DNA of 64,000 nt, from positions 62,001 through 126,000 of the forward strand of contig NZ_JAAOIR010000003.1 of the NCBI RefSeq assembly GCF_011440375.1, written 5' to 3'. Positions within the stretch are counted from its first letter, which is position 1. Every line of letters begins with the position of its first letter. This stretch comes from Halorubellus sp. JP-L1 (GTDB taxonomy: Archaea; Halobacteriota; Halobacteria; Halobacteriales; Natrialbaceae). Position numbers and translations under genes: made by a program. Under the pieces are notes generated by a model. That model was not told where the DNA came from, did not search any database, and saw only the letters and a list, made by a program, of their open reading frames with translations. This document shows positions 8,105 through 15,941 of the stretch, piece by piece.

Positions 8105-8743
8105 TCAACCCATCTCCTGCGTGGTGACGGCGACGACGTACACTGGGACGGATTGCGTGCTCGTCTGGTCGGCGAGGTGGATGGTTCCGCGAATCGTCTC
8201 CGGGGTGACGGCGATCGTCTCGGGTTTCGACATGGGTGGTTCCGAGATGACGTTGCCGTCTTCGTCGAGTCGCGTCTCGAGATGGACGGTCAGCCGGAAC
8301 GGGAGCTCGTCGGTGGGTGCCGAGAGTGCGACGGGGACGTGCTCGCTGTTCGGGAACTCATCGGCGAAACGATCTTTGAGGGCGCTCGCGCCGAAGCTCG
8401 CGGTCTCGATGGTCGCCCATTCGTCGAACGACTGGTATCCGTACCCGCTCACGTCTCCGCCCGACCTGTACTTCGGGTACTTGACGGTGTCGTTGCTGGG
8501 GACGTACTCGTGCTGTTCTCCGGTGACGGTTCGCTCTATGGGCAGGACGTCCGCGGTGCCGCGGACCGGCCGAGGTTCGGCATCGCTTCGGGTCTCGTTC
8601 GAGGCATTTCGTGCGTCATCGTCGGGTGTCGTGGTCGTCGAAGTGGTCGATGCGACCCCAGATTCCCCCGGCGTTCTCGTGAGGCATCCGGTGGCGAGTG
8701 CGACCGCTGGCAGGCTGGCGAGGAGCGTTCGCCTGGAGGGCAT
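8105..8743 (-). CDS. Tat-exported lipoprotein, function unknown
   Basis: A 212-residue protein that begins MPSRRTLLASLPAVALATGC, a twin-arginine signal with a lipobox ending in Cys20. A Thr/Ser/Asp-rich linker follows, then a domain of about 150 residues. It would be anchored on the outside of the membrane. The domain includes GYGYQSFDEWATIETA and a C-terminal strand SVPVYVVAVTTQEM, but I recognise no enzyme motif. The start at 8743 is fixed by the signal peptide. An open frame continues upstream to 9256, but it runs through the neighbouring aIF1-like gene and is not coding. Confidence 0.82.
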   Translation of the reverse strand: MPSRRTLLASLPAVALATGCLTRTPGESGVASTTSTTTTPDDDARNASNETRSDAEPRPVRGTADVLPIERTVTGEQHEYVPSNDTVKYPKYRSGGDVSGYGYQSFDEWATIETASFGASALKDRFADEFPNSEHVPVALSAPTDELPFRLTVHLETRLDEDGNVISEPPMSKPETIAVTPETIRGTIHLADQTSTQSVPVYVVAVTTQEMG

Positions 8744-8874
8744 ACGTCCTTGTTCTGTCGTGTCGGTTATAACGATTGTTTCGCGGGGGTGCCCGCCTGC
8801 GGGTTCGCGGTACGTGACCGGTGCGACAGCATCCGGGCCGCTTCCGCTGCTGCGGTTCGAGCCCGGTTCCGCTG

Positions 8875-9165
8875 CTACGGTTCGATGTTGAATCCGCGTT
8901 CGCGGAGGAGGTCTCGGACGCGGTCGGCGTGGTCGCCCTGGAGTTCGATGCGGTCGTCTTTGGCGGTGCCGCCGGTCCCGAGGGCGGACTTCAGTTCGCT
9001 CGCGAGCGCGCGGACGTCGGTGCCGGACTGGAATCCGTCGACGACGACCATCTTCTTGCCGTACCGGCGTTCTTCGGTGCTCACCGAGAGTTCCTGGCTG
9101 GCGCGGTCGAGGTCTTCGGTCGGATCGTCGGGGATGTCGAGGTCGTCGAACGGGTCGTCGCTCAT
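8875..9165 (-). CDS. SUI1/aIF1-type translation initiation factor
   Basis: A 96-residue member of the eIF1/SUI1 family, which binds near the P site of the small ribosomal subunit and helps select the start codon. The SUI1 core is visible: KKMVVVDGFQSGTDVRALAS, then ALGTGGTAKDDRIELQGDHA and the terminal LRERGFNIEP. The acidic N-terminal 25 residues are typical of haloarchaeal versions. The start at 9165 is the only sensible ATG. The gene stands alone between the lipoprotein and integrase genes. Haloarchaea usually have more than one SUI1 copy, so this need not be the main one. Confidence 0.92.
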   Translation of the reverse strand: MSDDPFDDLDIPDDPTEDLDRASQELSVSTEERRYGKKMVVVDGFQSGTDVRALASELKSALGTGGTAKDDRIELQGDHADRVRDLLRERGFNIEP

Positions 9166-9259
9166 GGTTAGCTAGAAGTATGCACGCTGGGCTGAAGAGT
9201 GTTCCCAGCGGGAGGTCGATGCCGGTCGCGAGGGCGGTCGCTGCTATGACTTGCAATTG

Positions 9260-9285
9260 CCGTTTGCAACGGCCGTTGCAAACGG
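9260..9285. repeat. Perfect 26-bp palindrome
   Basis: The arms CCGTTTGCAACGG and CCGTTGCAAACGG meet without a spacer. Further TTGCAA- and GTTGTAAC-like sequence flanks both sides. It lies about 90 bases after the tyrosine-recombinase-like gene and about 95 bases before the aIF1-like gene. It could be a protein-binding site, a recombination core or a terminator. Confidence 0.8.
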
Positions 9286-9372
9286 TTGTAACGGGGACTG
9301 TGCAGTGGTGGTCGGGCCGATGTCAGCGTCGCGGTATGTGACGAGGTCGCGCCGAATTCGACTCCCGAACCG

Positions 9373-10668
9373 TCACGTGTCGGGGTCGAACGCGGCGGCG
9401 AGCTTCTCGCGCATGGCGTCGCGGCGGAGTTGGCGGGCGCGGTCTTCGGAGAGGTAGTTCTGGAGGACGACGCTCGGGTCGGCGCTGCCCTGTTCGGCGG
9501 CGACGTCCTCGAGGCCGGCGACGACCGCTTCGAGCGTCTCGGAGTACCGGTCGTACCAGAACCGCCGGCAGAGTTGTGGCGAGGGGCGTTCGCCGTCGAT
9601 CTCGTCGGGGAGGTCGGCGCGGTCGGCGAGCGCCTGGAACTGCCGCCAGACGGTCTGCCTCGTGACGTGGCCGGCGTCGGACTGCGGGGACGGGAAGAGG
9701 TAGCCGTTCCAGGCGTCGTGGTCGGCGAGTTCGGCGATGCGGTCGTCGAGGGCGTTCATGCCGTAGAGGAGGCTGACGCTCCCGGGGCCGTTCTTTCGCG
9801 ACTCGAACTCGAGGCGGGGGACGTCGGCGGTGTCGCGGACGACCTGATGGCGGTGGAGGCTCGCGACCTCGTTCGCGCGGAGGCCCCAGGCGGCGAGGGC
9901 GACGACGAGCAGGTGCTCGCGTGGGTCGGCGGCGGCGTCGACGAGCGCCCTGACGTGCGCCGTCTCGAGCGCGGGCGTCGCACCACTGCTTCCGCTGTTC
10001 CACTTGAACTCGGAATCGAGGTCGCTCGCGGGGTTCGTCGCCGCGAGGCGGCGCGAGACGAGGTGGCCGTAGAACGCGTCGACGACGTTCGCGATCCGCT
10101 CGATCGTGCTCGGCGCGAGGTCCGAGGCTTCGTTCAAGTGGTCGAACGCGGCGAACACCTCGTCGACGGCCCGATACGCGGGCGCGTCGGCGTCGCGAGC
10201 GACCGGGTCGAGGAGGGCGACGTGGTCGTTCGCGGCGCGGAACGCGTCGAGGTACGCGTTCAGGCGATAGCGGAGGGTGTCGACGGAGGACGCGGAGAGG
10301 CTGTACCGGCTCTCGCGGCGGTCGAGGAAGTGCTCGAGGGCGTCGACGGTGGCGTCGTCGTCGGTCGCCCAGTCGTAGCCGTCGTTCGCGTCGGCGGCGA
10401 CGTGAGCCGTCCAGAACTCGCCGAAGCTCTGGTCGTGGTGGCGGCGGAGTGCCGCGACGAACGACCGATGGCCGTTCGCGGCGAGCCAGTCGTGCGTCGG
10501 TTTCGTGGCCTCGACGTCGATGCCGTCGTTGGCGGCCTCGGGCGCAATATGACGCCAGAAGTAGCCCTGCATCTCGCCGAGGTCCTTGTCGGTCCAGCGA
10601 ACGGACTCCGACGCCGCTGGAGCGGACGTCGTTTCGGTGTTATCTCGGGGCGTGTATGGGTCAGACAT
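9373..10668 (-). CDS. Tyrosine recombinase/integrase-like protein
   Basis: A 431-residue protein with the layout of a tyrosine recombinase: an alpha-helical N-terminal DNA-binding region to about residue 225, then a catalytic-type domain. Arg264 (AAWGLRANEVASLH), Lys292 (ESRKNGPGS) and a second Arg at 368/369 (PQLCRRFWYDRY) sit at the expected places. The candidate nucleophile is Tyr405 (LQNYLSEDRAR). The usual HxLRH motif is changed to QLCRR, so activity is uncertain. This form occurs in a divergent haloarchaeal integrase group. A perfect palindrome lies just past its 3' end. No phage or plasmid cargo is evident nearby. Confidence 0.75.
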   Translation of the reverse strand: MSDPYTPRDNTETTSAPAASESVRWTDKDLGEMQGYFWRHIAPEAANDGIDVEATKPTHDWLAANGHRSFVAALRRHHDQSFGEFWTAHVAADANDGYDWATDDDATVDALEHFLDRRESRYSLSASSVDTLRYRLNAYLDAFRAANDHVALLDPVARDADAPAYRAVDEVFAAFDHLNEASDLAPSTIERIANVVDAFYGHLVSRRLAATNPASDLDSEFKWNSGSSGATPALETAHVRALVDAAADPREHLLVVALAAWGLRANEVASLHRHQVVRDTADVPRLEFESRKNGPGSVSLLYGMNALDDRIAELADHDAWNGYLFPSPQSDAGHVTRQTVWRQFQALADRADLPDEIDGERPSPQLCRRFWYDRYSETLEAVVAGLEDVAAEQGSADPSVVLQNYLSEDRARQLRRDAMREKLAAAFDPDT

Positions 10669-10801
10669 CGGTTGCGAGTACGGGCAGTTTCGACATCGGT
10701 TACGCGTGACGGCAGTCGAGTCGCCTACGGGTTCGTGTTAGAGATAGTAGTGTTTTGTGTATGTTACTGGCACTTGTCCGGGTCGGTTCACGCGCGCGCC
10801 A

Positions 10802-12205
10802 CTACTGTACGTGAGTCGTTTCGTCGAGGAGCTCTCTTGGTGTGAATAGCGAGAGGTCGTCTCGACCCGTTGCCGTCTCTCGAAGGCCGCCAGAGAAACC
10901 ACTCCGGCAGAAACAACAGTAGTGATAGTCGAGGTCGGCACCGTTCGGTGGTGTCCACTCGAGGACGCTCGCACTCCGTTCCAGGTCGGCCAGATCCCCT
11001 TCGTGCATTTCCCGACTCGTATACTTGCATTCACCTGCCACGACCGTCCCGTCCGTCGTGAGCCCGACGACGTCCAGTTCGTGCTGCTTGTGCCACCAGT
11101 ACCCGATGCCCTGGAAGGTCTTCGACAGGAGTGCGGGAAGACGACGCTGGCAGACGCGCTCGAACATCGGGCCCATGTATTCCGTGAACGACGGTGCGAT
11201 CAGTTCCTCGTAGGCGTCGTCGCCGAGCTGTTGGAGTTTCGCCGATTGCCCGTACACGTACCGGAACCAGAACCGGAAGAGGGGTTCGTTCAGTCGATAC
11301 CGGCTCTTTCGGGTGCTCGTCGGGTCTGCGGTCACGGGGATGTCACGTTCGACGAGTCGCAGCTGGCGGAGGTTCGAGAGGTACGCGCCGAGTTTGTTCG
11401 AGTCGACGCCAGCGAAGTCGGCGATCTCGCTCGTGGCCCGTTTACCCGTCGCGATGGCTCGAAGAATCGTGTAGTAGGTTTGTGGTTCTCGTATCCCGAA
11501 CTCCGTGCGGAGGAGGAACTCTGGCTCGTTGTGAAGGATGCCATGTTCCGAGAGGATGGTCGTCCGGATGTTCTCTGGGAGCGTTTTCGAGGCATCGAGC
11601 GCCTGAAGGTAGTATGGAGTGCCGCCGAAGACGCCCCACGTCTGGATGCTCTCGTCGGGCGTACTTGCAGGGTAGAGTTGCTGGGCATCAGTCAAGTCCA
11701 ATGGTGGGAGGTCGATGGTAGCCGTACGACGGCCGTAGAGGGGGCTGCCGCCGCTGAGGACTTTGTCTTCCATGACGCTAATCGAGGAGCCGACGAGAAC
11801 AAGCGTCATCCCGGTCTCTCGAAGATGCATGTCCCATACGCGCTGGAGTTTCGACGGTACAGCGTCGTCGGATTCGATGAGATACGGAAACTCGTCGAGG
11901 ATTACGATCGCATCTTCCTCCCCGAGCGTCTGGAGGAGTGGTTCCCAGTCACGCTGGATGTTCGCTAGGCTCGGGTATGTTTCGGTGGCGGTGTCGACGA
12001 AGTCGTCGAGTTGGACGTGAGGCGTCTCCTCGGTGGCCTGCCAGTAAATCGCATCGTTCCGGTCGCGGATTGCTTCGCGAACGAGCTCGCTCTTCCCGAG
12101 GCGTCGACGACCGTACACGACGATGAGATCCGCAGCGTCGCGTTCGAACCGCGATTCGAGGAGTTCGAGTTCGGACGCACGGTTCACGAATTGACGCTGC
12201 GCCAT
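10802..12205 (-). CDS. Archaeal ATPase with C-terminal DUF234 (PD-(D/E)XK-like) domain
   Basis: A 467-residue protein of the archaeal STAND-like ATPase family. Walker A is GRRRLGKS at about residues 32-39 and Walker B is AIVILDEFPYLI. A winged-helix region follows (ATSEIADFAGVDSNKLGAYLSNLRQL is shared by the family in outline). The C-terminal DUF234 has the nuclease-like pattern HELDVVGL...VVAGECKY, that is Asp, then Glu-x-Lys. Members are common next to mobile DNA in archaea, and their role is unproven. The gene is monocistronic, and an inverted repeat about 45 bases upstream may be its operator. Confidence 0.87.
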   Translation of the reverse strand: MAQRQFVNRASELELLESRFERDAADLIVVYGRRRLGKSELVREAIRDRNDAIYWQATEETPHVQLDDFVDTATETYPSLANIQRDWEPLLQTLGEEDAIVILDEFPYLIESDDAVPSKLQRVWDMHLRETGMTLVLVGSSISVMEDKVLSGGSPLYGRRTATIDLPPLDLTDAQQLYPASTPDESIQTWGVFGGTPYYLQALDASKTLPENIRTTILSEHGILHNEPEFLLRTEFGIREPQTYYTILRAIATGKRATSEIADFAGVDSNKLGAYLSNLRQLRLVERDIPVTADPTSTRKSRYRLNEPLFRFWFRYVYGQSAKLQQLGDDAYEELIAPSFTEYMGPMFERVCQRRLPALLSKTFQGIGYWWHKQHELDVVGLTTDGTVVAGECKYTSREMHEGDLADLERSASVLEWTPPNGADLDYHYCCFCRSGFSGGLRETATGRDDLSLFTPRELLDETTHVQ

Positions 12206-12248
12206 ATCCCTACCACAACAGAAGCCACCATAACGACTTCGATTATCT

Positions 12249-12275
12249 TAATCCTAATTTTGTTAATCAGGATTA
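12249..12275. promoter_or_regulatory. AT-rich inverted repeat upstream of the DUF234 ATPase gene
   Basis: TAATCCT and AGGATTA are separated by 13 AT-rich bases, about 45 bases before the ATG at 12205. Position and composition suit an operator overlapping the promoter of a leftward gene. Confidence 0.5.
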
Positions 12276-12439
12276 GTATATTCGCGTCGGCGGACACGAC
12301 CCCGAAGTGAAACGGGGAAGTCTGGCGACGAATATAGGGCGGCTTCGACGTTCGAAACCTGGGGGTGTGTGAAGGGTGGCGTCCTGCTGCCCAGTCCGAG
12401 GGGATCCGCTCGTAGCGCATTGTCCGATCAGGGCTCGAG

Positions 12440-12460
12440 GATTCGAGGGCGAGAATCCGC
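12440..12460. terminator. Short hairpin after the haem-copper-oxidase-like gene
   Basis: GGATTC and GAATCC can pair around GAGGGCGA, about 55 bases past the leftward stop at 12514. This is weak evidence for a terminator. Confidence 0.3.
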
Positions 12461-12513
12461 GGAGTAGGGCTGCCGTCCTCCTTGCGTAGGGCAACCCGTG
12501 GCACGAGTGCGCG

Positions 12514-13863
12514 TTACTGCTCGGTCTCGGGGTGACTCGCCCGTCGGCGTGGGCTGAGGGAGCCGAGGATGACGCGGTCGAGGGGGTCGGGGCCGTGCCT
12601 GTGGACGACGAGGCCGACGTTCGTCGTGAAGACGACGACGGCCGCGGTCAGGGCGATGCCGCCAGCGGCGGCGGTGGGGAGCGTCGTCCACTCGGCGGCG
12701 AGCAGGAGGACGGTACCACCCACCCAGAGGGTGCCGTCGGCGGCGGCGAGCCGGTGGTCGTAGAGGTCGTCGATCATCGGGACGGGCTCGAAGCCCAGGC
12801 GGTCGCTGTAGCGGTCCACCCAGATGATGAACGGGACGATGTGGTAGAGCGTCCCGAGGACGACCGCGCCGAGGACGCCGAGCGCGAGGAGGTGGACGGA
12901 GCCGGCAGCGCCGAACAGGTGCGCTCTCGCGGTGGGGTCGGCGAGCCACGCCGGGCCGGCCGTGACCGCCCACGTGGCGAGTGCGACCGCGACGACGGCG
13001 TAGCGCCGGTGCATGGGTTCCCAGTCGACGCGCATCTCGACGAGCTTCCGTCCGAGGACGACGGCGACCGCGAGTGCGCTCGCTAGCACGAGCAGTCCGC
13101 CGAGTCGTGCCACGATCGCCGAGTCCACGAGCCGACCGCCGGCGAGGAGGACGACGCCGACGGGGTGGGCGACGGCTTCGAACGACTGGAGGCGAAGGTC
13201 CACGTCGTGAAGCTCGGTCTGCGTGAACATCGTCCCGAGCTGGTAGAGCGCGCCGTACACGGTGGTCAGGACGGCGCCGAAGACGGCGACGGTCGCGTGC
13301 GCCTGCACGAGCTGCTCGTGGCCGACGGGGAGCGACGCGGTCGCGGGGTGGGTGAGGTCGACGGCGATCAGGATGCCGAGGAGGGTGAGGACGACGAAGA
13401 ACCCGAGGGCGTACGCGAAGTGTCGTTCGGTCACGTCGTAGTCCTCGAGGGTGGCGAGCGTGCGCGCGACGTTGTACGCGAACGTCCAGAATCCCGCGAG
13501 CATCAGGAGGCCGAAGGCGGGGAGCCACGACGCGGAGCCGAACAGGAGCGTCCCGACGAATCCGGTGACTCCGGCGACGACGAGCACGAGTTGGAGCCTG
13601 GCGAGGCGCTCGGAGTGCAGACTCGTGCCCGACCAGACCGGGACGAACTGCGTCATCGCGCCCATGATCGTCACGCAGATCCAGCCGGCGAACAGCAGGT
13701 GGACCTGCGCGAGCGTGGCGAGGCCGGGGACGAGGTCCGCGACCGCGCCGACGCCGACGAGCGCCCCGGCCGCGAGAAACCCGAGGGCGACGAGGAAGTG
13801 CCGGAGCGGGACGGCGAGCGGGAGGTCGACGTCCGTGTCGATGCCGCCGGGGACGGCGCTCAC
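12514..13863 (-). CDS. Haem-copper oxidase subunit I-like membrane protein
   Basis: A 449-residue protein with about 12 hydrophobic segments. It resembles the catalytic-subunit fold of haem-copper oxidases and NO reductases (cbb3/NorB-like). Histidine-bearing helices are visible: AQVHLLFAGWICVTIMGAM, VQAHATVAVFGAV and LYHIVPFIIWVDRY. The full set of copper or FeB ligands is not obvious, so it may not reduce oxygen or NO itself. It opens a cluster of denitrification-associated genes. The start is GTG at 13863, overlapping the TGA of a 19-codon ORF that begins 38 bases after a CGAACATCTCCG box. Expression is therefore probably tied to the island's regulator. The function is inferred. Confidence 0.75.
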   Translation of the reverse strand: MSAVPGGIDTDVDLPLAVPLRHFLVALGFLAAGALVGVGAVADLVPGLATLAQVHLLFAGWICVTIMGAMTQFVPVWSGTSLHSERLARLQLVLVVAGVTGFVGTLLFGSASWLPAFGLLMLAGFWTFAYNVARTLATLEDYDVTERHFAYALGFFVVLTLLGILIAVDLTHPATASLPVGHEQLVQAHATVAVFGAVLTTVYGALYQLGTMFTQTELHDVDLRLQSFEAVAHPVGVVLLAGGRLVDSAIVARLGGLLVLASALAVAVVLGRKLVEMRVDWEPMHRRYAVVAVALATWAVTAGPAWLADPTARAHLFGAAGSVHLLALGVLGAVVLGTLYHIVPFIIWVDRYSDRLGFEPVPMIDDLYDHRLAAADGTLWVGGTVLLLAAEWTTLPTAAAGGIALTAAVVVFTTNVGLVVHRHGPDPLDRVILGSLSPRRRASHPETEQ

Positions 13864-13919
13864 GCCGCACCACTCGCGCCGTCGGCGTGGGCGCGAGAGA
13901 GTCGATGACTGGCGCTCAT
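13860..13919 (-). CDS. Possible 19-codon leader ORF coupled to the haem-copper-oxidase-like gene
   Basis: MSASHRLSRAHADGASGAA ends in a TGA that overlaps the GTG start of the membrane protein (GTGA). Its ATG lies exactly 38 bases from the regulator box at 13958-13969, the same spacing seen at several other starts in the island. It would be the first codon of a leaderless transcript. Translation is not proven. Confidence 0.35.
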   Translation of the reverse strand: MSASHRLSRAHADGASGAA

Positions 13920-13957
13920 GGTCGAGCGTTCTGGCCGCTCCGTCCAGTAGTTGTGCC

Positions 13958-13969
13958 CGAACATCTCCG
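13958..13969. promoter_or_regulatory. NarO/DmsR-type box
   Basis: CGAACATCTCCG, a near-match to the palindrome CGAACATGTTCG. It is 38 bases from the leftward ATG at 13919. Confidence 0.6.
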
Positions 13970-14035
13970 CCCGCGTTCCAGCCGACTGAGAACGCGGCTG
14001 CAGGGATTTGTGCGCGAGGCGGCTACCGGTCGGGT

Positions 14036-15130
14036 ATGCGACCGCCAGCGGACACGGCCGAGCGACCGATGGTCCTGATCTGGGAGGTCACGCAGGCCTG
14101 CGAGCTCGCGTGCGAGCACTGCCGGGCGAGCGCGGAACCGGGGCGGCATCCCGACGAGCTATCGACGCGCGAGGGGAAGGCGTTGCTCGACGACGTCCGC
14201 GAGTTCGGCGACGGCCAGCTCGTCGTCCTCTCGGGCGGGGACCCGATGAAGCGCCCGGACCTCGTCGAGCTCGTCGAGTACGGATCCGACGCCGGGCTGT
14301 CGATGACGCTGACGCCGAGCGGGACGAGCGCGCTGACGGGGGACGCGATCGAGGAGCTCGCGGACGCGGGCCTCCGGCGGATGGCGGTGAGTCTCGACGG
14401 GGCGACGCCCGAGCGCCACGACGCCTTCCGTGGCGAGCCGGGGAGCTTCGAGGAGACGCTCCGCGCTGCCAGGGACGCGCAACGGGCGGGGCTCCCGCTC
14501 CAGATCAACACGACGGTCTGTGCGGGGACGGTCGACGACCTGCCGGCGATCGCCGACGTCGTCGCGGACCTGGGGGCCGTGCTCTGGAGCGTGTTCTTCC
14601 TCGTCCCAGTTGGACGGGGGCGCGTACTCGACCCGGTGTCGCCCGAGCGAGCGGAGTCCGTGATGGAGTGGCTCCACGACCGCCGGGGGACCGCTCCGTT
14701 CGGCATCAAGACGACGGAGGCGCCGCACTATCGCCGGGTCGGCCTCCAGCGCCGCGAGGACCGTGTTCGGGAGGATGCGGACGACGGACCGTCCGGGACG
14801 AGGCGGCGTGCCGGCATCGTCGCCGGCGACGGGTTCGCGTTCGTCAGTCACACCGGGGACGTCTATCCCTCGGGGTTCCTGCCGAAGGCGGCCGGGAACG
14901 TTCGCGACGACGACGTCGTGGACGTCTACCGGAACGCGGACCTGTTCGAGGCGCTCCGCGACCGGAGTCGACTCTCCGGGAAGTGCGGCGTCTGCGAGTA
15001 CCGGCACGTCTGCGGCGGGAGTCGGTCGCGGGCGTTCGCGACGACCGGCGACCCGCTCGCGAGCGACCCGCTGTGTAGTTACGTGCCCGAGGAGTGGACG
15101 TCCGCGGACGCGAACGTCGCCGGCGACTGA
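14036..15130 (+). CDS. Radical SAM/SPASM protein
   Basis: A 364-residue protein. The radical SAM cluster motif is CELACEHC (Cys22, 26, 29), followed by a GGDP SAM-binding loop (VLSGGDPMKRPD). A C-terminal SPASM-like region has CGVCEYRHVCGG and a last Cys in DPLCSY. It resembles a sporadic radical SAM/SPASM family related to haem-modifying NirJ and AhbD proteins and to peptide-maturation enzymes. Its place in a nitrogen-oxide respiration island makes tetrapyrrole or cofactor modification plausible, but the substrate is unknown. It is transcribed away from the haem-copper-oxidase-like gene, and both share a 170-base intergenic region. The ATG at 14036 precedes the conserved core by about 12 residues. 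Confidence 0.87.
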   Translation: MRPPADTAERPMVLIWEVTQACELACEHCRASAEPGRHPDELSTREGKALLDDVREFGDGQLVVLSGGDPMKRPDLVELVEYGSDAGLSMTLTPSGTSALTGDAIEELADAGLRRMAVSLDGATPERHDAFRGEPGSFEETLRAARDAQRAGLPLQINTTVCAGTVDDLPAIADVVADLGAVLWSVFFLVPVGRGRVLDPVSPERAESVMEWLHDRRGTAPFGIKTTEAPHYRRVGLQRREDRVREDADDGPSGTRRRAGIVAGDGFAFVSHTGDVYPSGFLPKAAGNVRDDDVVDVYRNADLFEALRDRSRLSGKCGVCEYRHVCGGSRSRAFATTGDPLASDPLCSYVPEEWTSADANVAGD

Positions 15131-15223
15131 CGCAACGTCGCTGCCGAGTGAGGCGCCGTCGCTGCCGACGGACGCGACATCGCCACCGACTGATGCGCCT
15201 GCCGGCCGAAACCCGCGGCGAGG

Positions 15224-15235
15224 CGAACATCTTCG
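15224..15235. promoter_or_regulatory. NarO/DmsR-type box
   Basis: CGAACATCTTCG, ending 38 bases before the ATG at 15274. Confidence 0.65.
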
Positions 15236-15273
15236 GGGAAATCGACAGCCTGCTGTGGGCGAGAGATGGAACT

Positions 15274-15561
15274 ATGAGTGACCTCGACCGCTCGCTGCTG
15301 GAGGGGACGGACGCGCCGACGGACGCGCCGGTCGAAACGCTCGACGTGCGCACGCTCGGGCCGCCCGAGCCGCTCCGGCGGACGCTCGAGCTACTGCCCG
15401 AGCTGGACGACGACGTGGTGCTCGTCCAGTACAACGACCGGGCGCCACAGCACCTCTATCCGAAGCTCGACGACCGCGGCTATCGCTACGAGACGGTCGA
15501 GACGGGCGACGCGACGACGACGGTCGTCTGGACGGACGGCGACCGAAGTGGCGATGAGTGA
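15274..15561 (+). CDS. DUF2249 domain protein
   Basis: A 95-residue soluble protein made of one DUF2249 domain. Its hallmarks are the opening strand TLDVRTLGPPEPLRRT, the DDVVLVQYNDRAPQHLYPKLDDRGY segment and a C-terminal strand. DUF2249 is a small alpha/beta domain related to the TusA/SirA fold, frequent in denitrification and haem-related clusters. Its biochemical role is unproven. The regulator box upstream ends 38 bases before the start. Its stop overlaps the next gene by eight bases, so the two are co-translated. Confidence is high for the gene and low for any function. Confidence 0.85.
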   Translation: MSDLDRSLLEGTDAPTDAPVETLDVRTLGPPEPLRRTLELLPELDDDVVLVQYNDRAPQHLYPKLDDRGYRYETVETGDATTTVVWTDGDRSGDE

Positions 15562-15781
15562 CCGCCCGTCGCCTCTGGTGGACGCTGCAGAGGTCCGCGA
15601 GGACGACGCGGAGATCCGGGCGGACGCCGCGGAGGTCCGAGACGAGCAGGTCGCGCGTGCGCTCCGGCGACTCGACGAGCACGGGGAACTGACCGCGGAG
15701 AAGCGAGCAGTCGTGGAACGGCTCGCGGACCGAATCACCGCAGAAGTCGACGACCTGTTCGACGCCGACGCTCTCTCGTGA
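15554..15781 (+). CDS. Mini protein resembling the glutamyl-tRNA reductase dimerisation tail
   Basis: A 75-residue, highly charged, helical protein. The pattern EVRDEQVARALRRLDEHGELTAEKRAVVERLADRITAEVDDLF resembles the C-terminal dimerisation helices of glutamyl-tRNA reductase (HemA). No catalytic or NADPH domain is present. It overlaps the preceding DUF2249 gene by eight bases, so the two probably work together. A role as a haem-pathway adaptor would fit the island, but this is inference from a short similarity. Confidence 0.7.
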   Translation: MSDRPSPLVDAAEVREDDAEIRADAAEVRDEQVARALRRLDEHGELTAEKRAVVERLADRITAEVDDLFDADALS

Positions 15782-15941
15782 CGACGCCGACGCACGACTG
15801 TGACGACGCCGACGAGACGGGAGACGGCGATACGGGAGACGACGATACCGGGGACGACGACATCGGAGAGAACGTGCGCGCCCCCGATGGGGACGCAGGG
15901 ACGGGTGGGGATGACAGCGCTGGAGCCCTGCTGCGGCGTGG

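Larger units (their letters stand above)
12206..12513. other. Gene-free stretch with two inverted repeats
   Basis: It holds the AT-rich upstream region of the DUF234 ATPase gene and the 3' flank of the haem-copper-oxidase-like gene. I see no credible gene here. Confidence 0.5.

Noticed and set aside
9430-10845. 471-codon forward open frame opposite the integrase-like gene
   Set aside because: The composition is typical of an antisense shadow, with no family motif. The reverse frame carries recombinase residues.
12300-12504. Reverse open frame of about 100 codons upstream of the DUF234 ATPase
   Set aside because: It runs through the ATPase promoter and its start. No motif or plausible codon pattern supports it.
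15131-15220. Degenerate ACGTCGCTGCCG-type direct repeats after the radical SAM gene
   Set aside because: Imperfect and short. They could be decayed coding repeats of the gene's own tail, and nothing further is supported.
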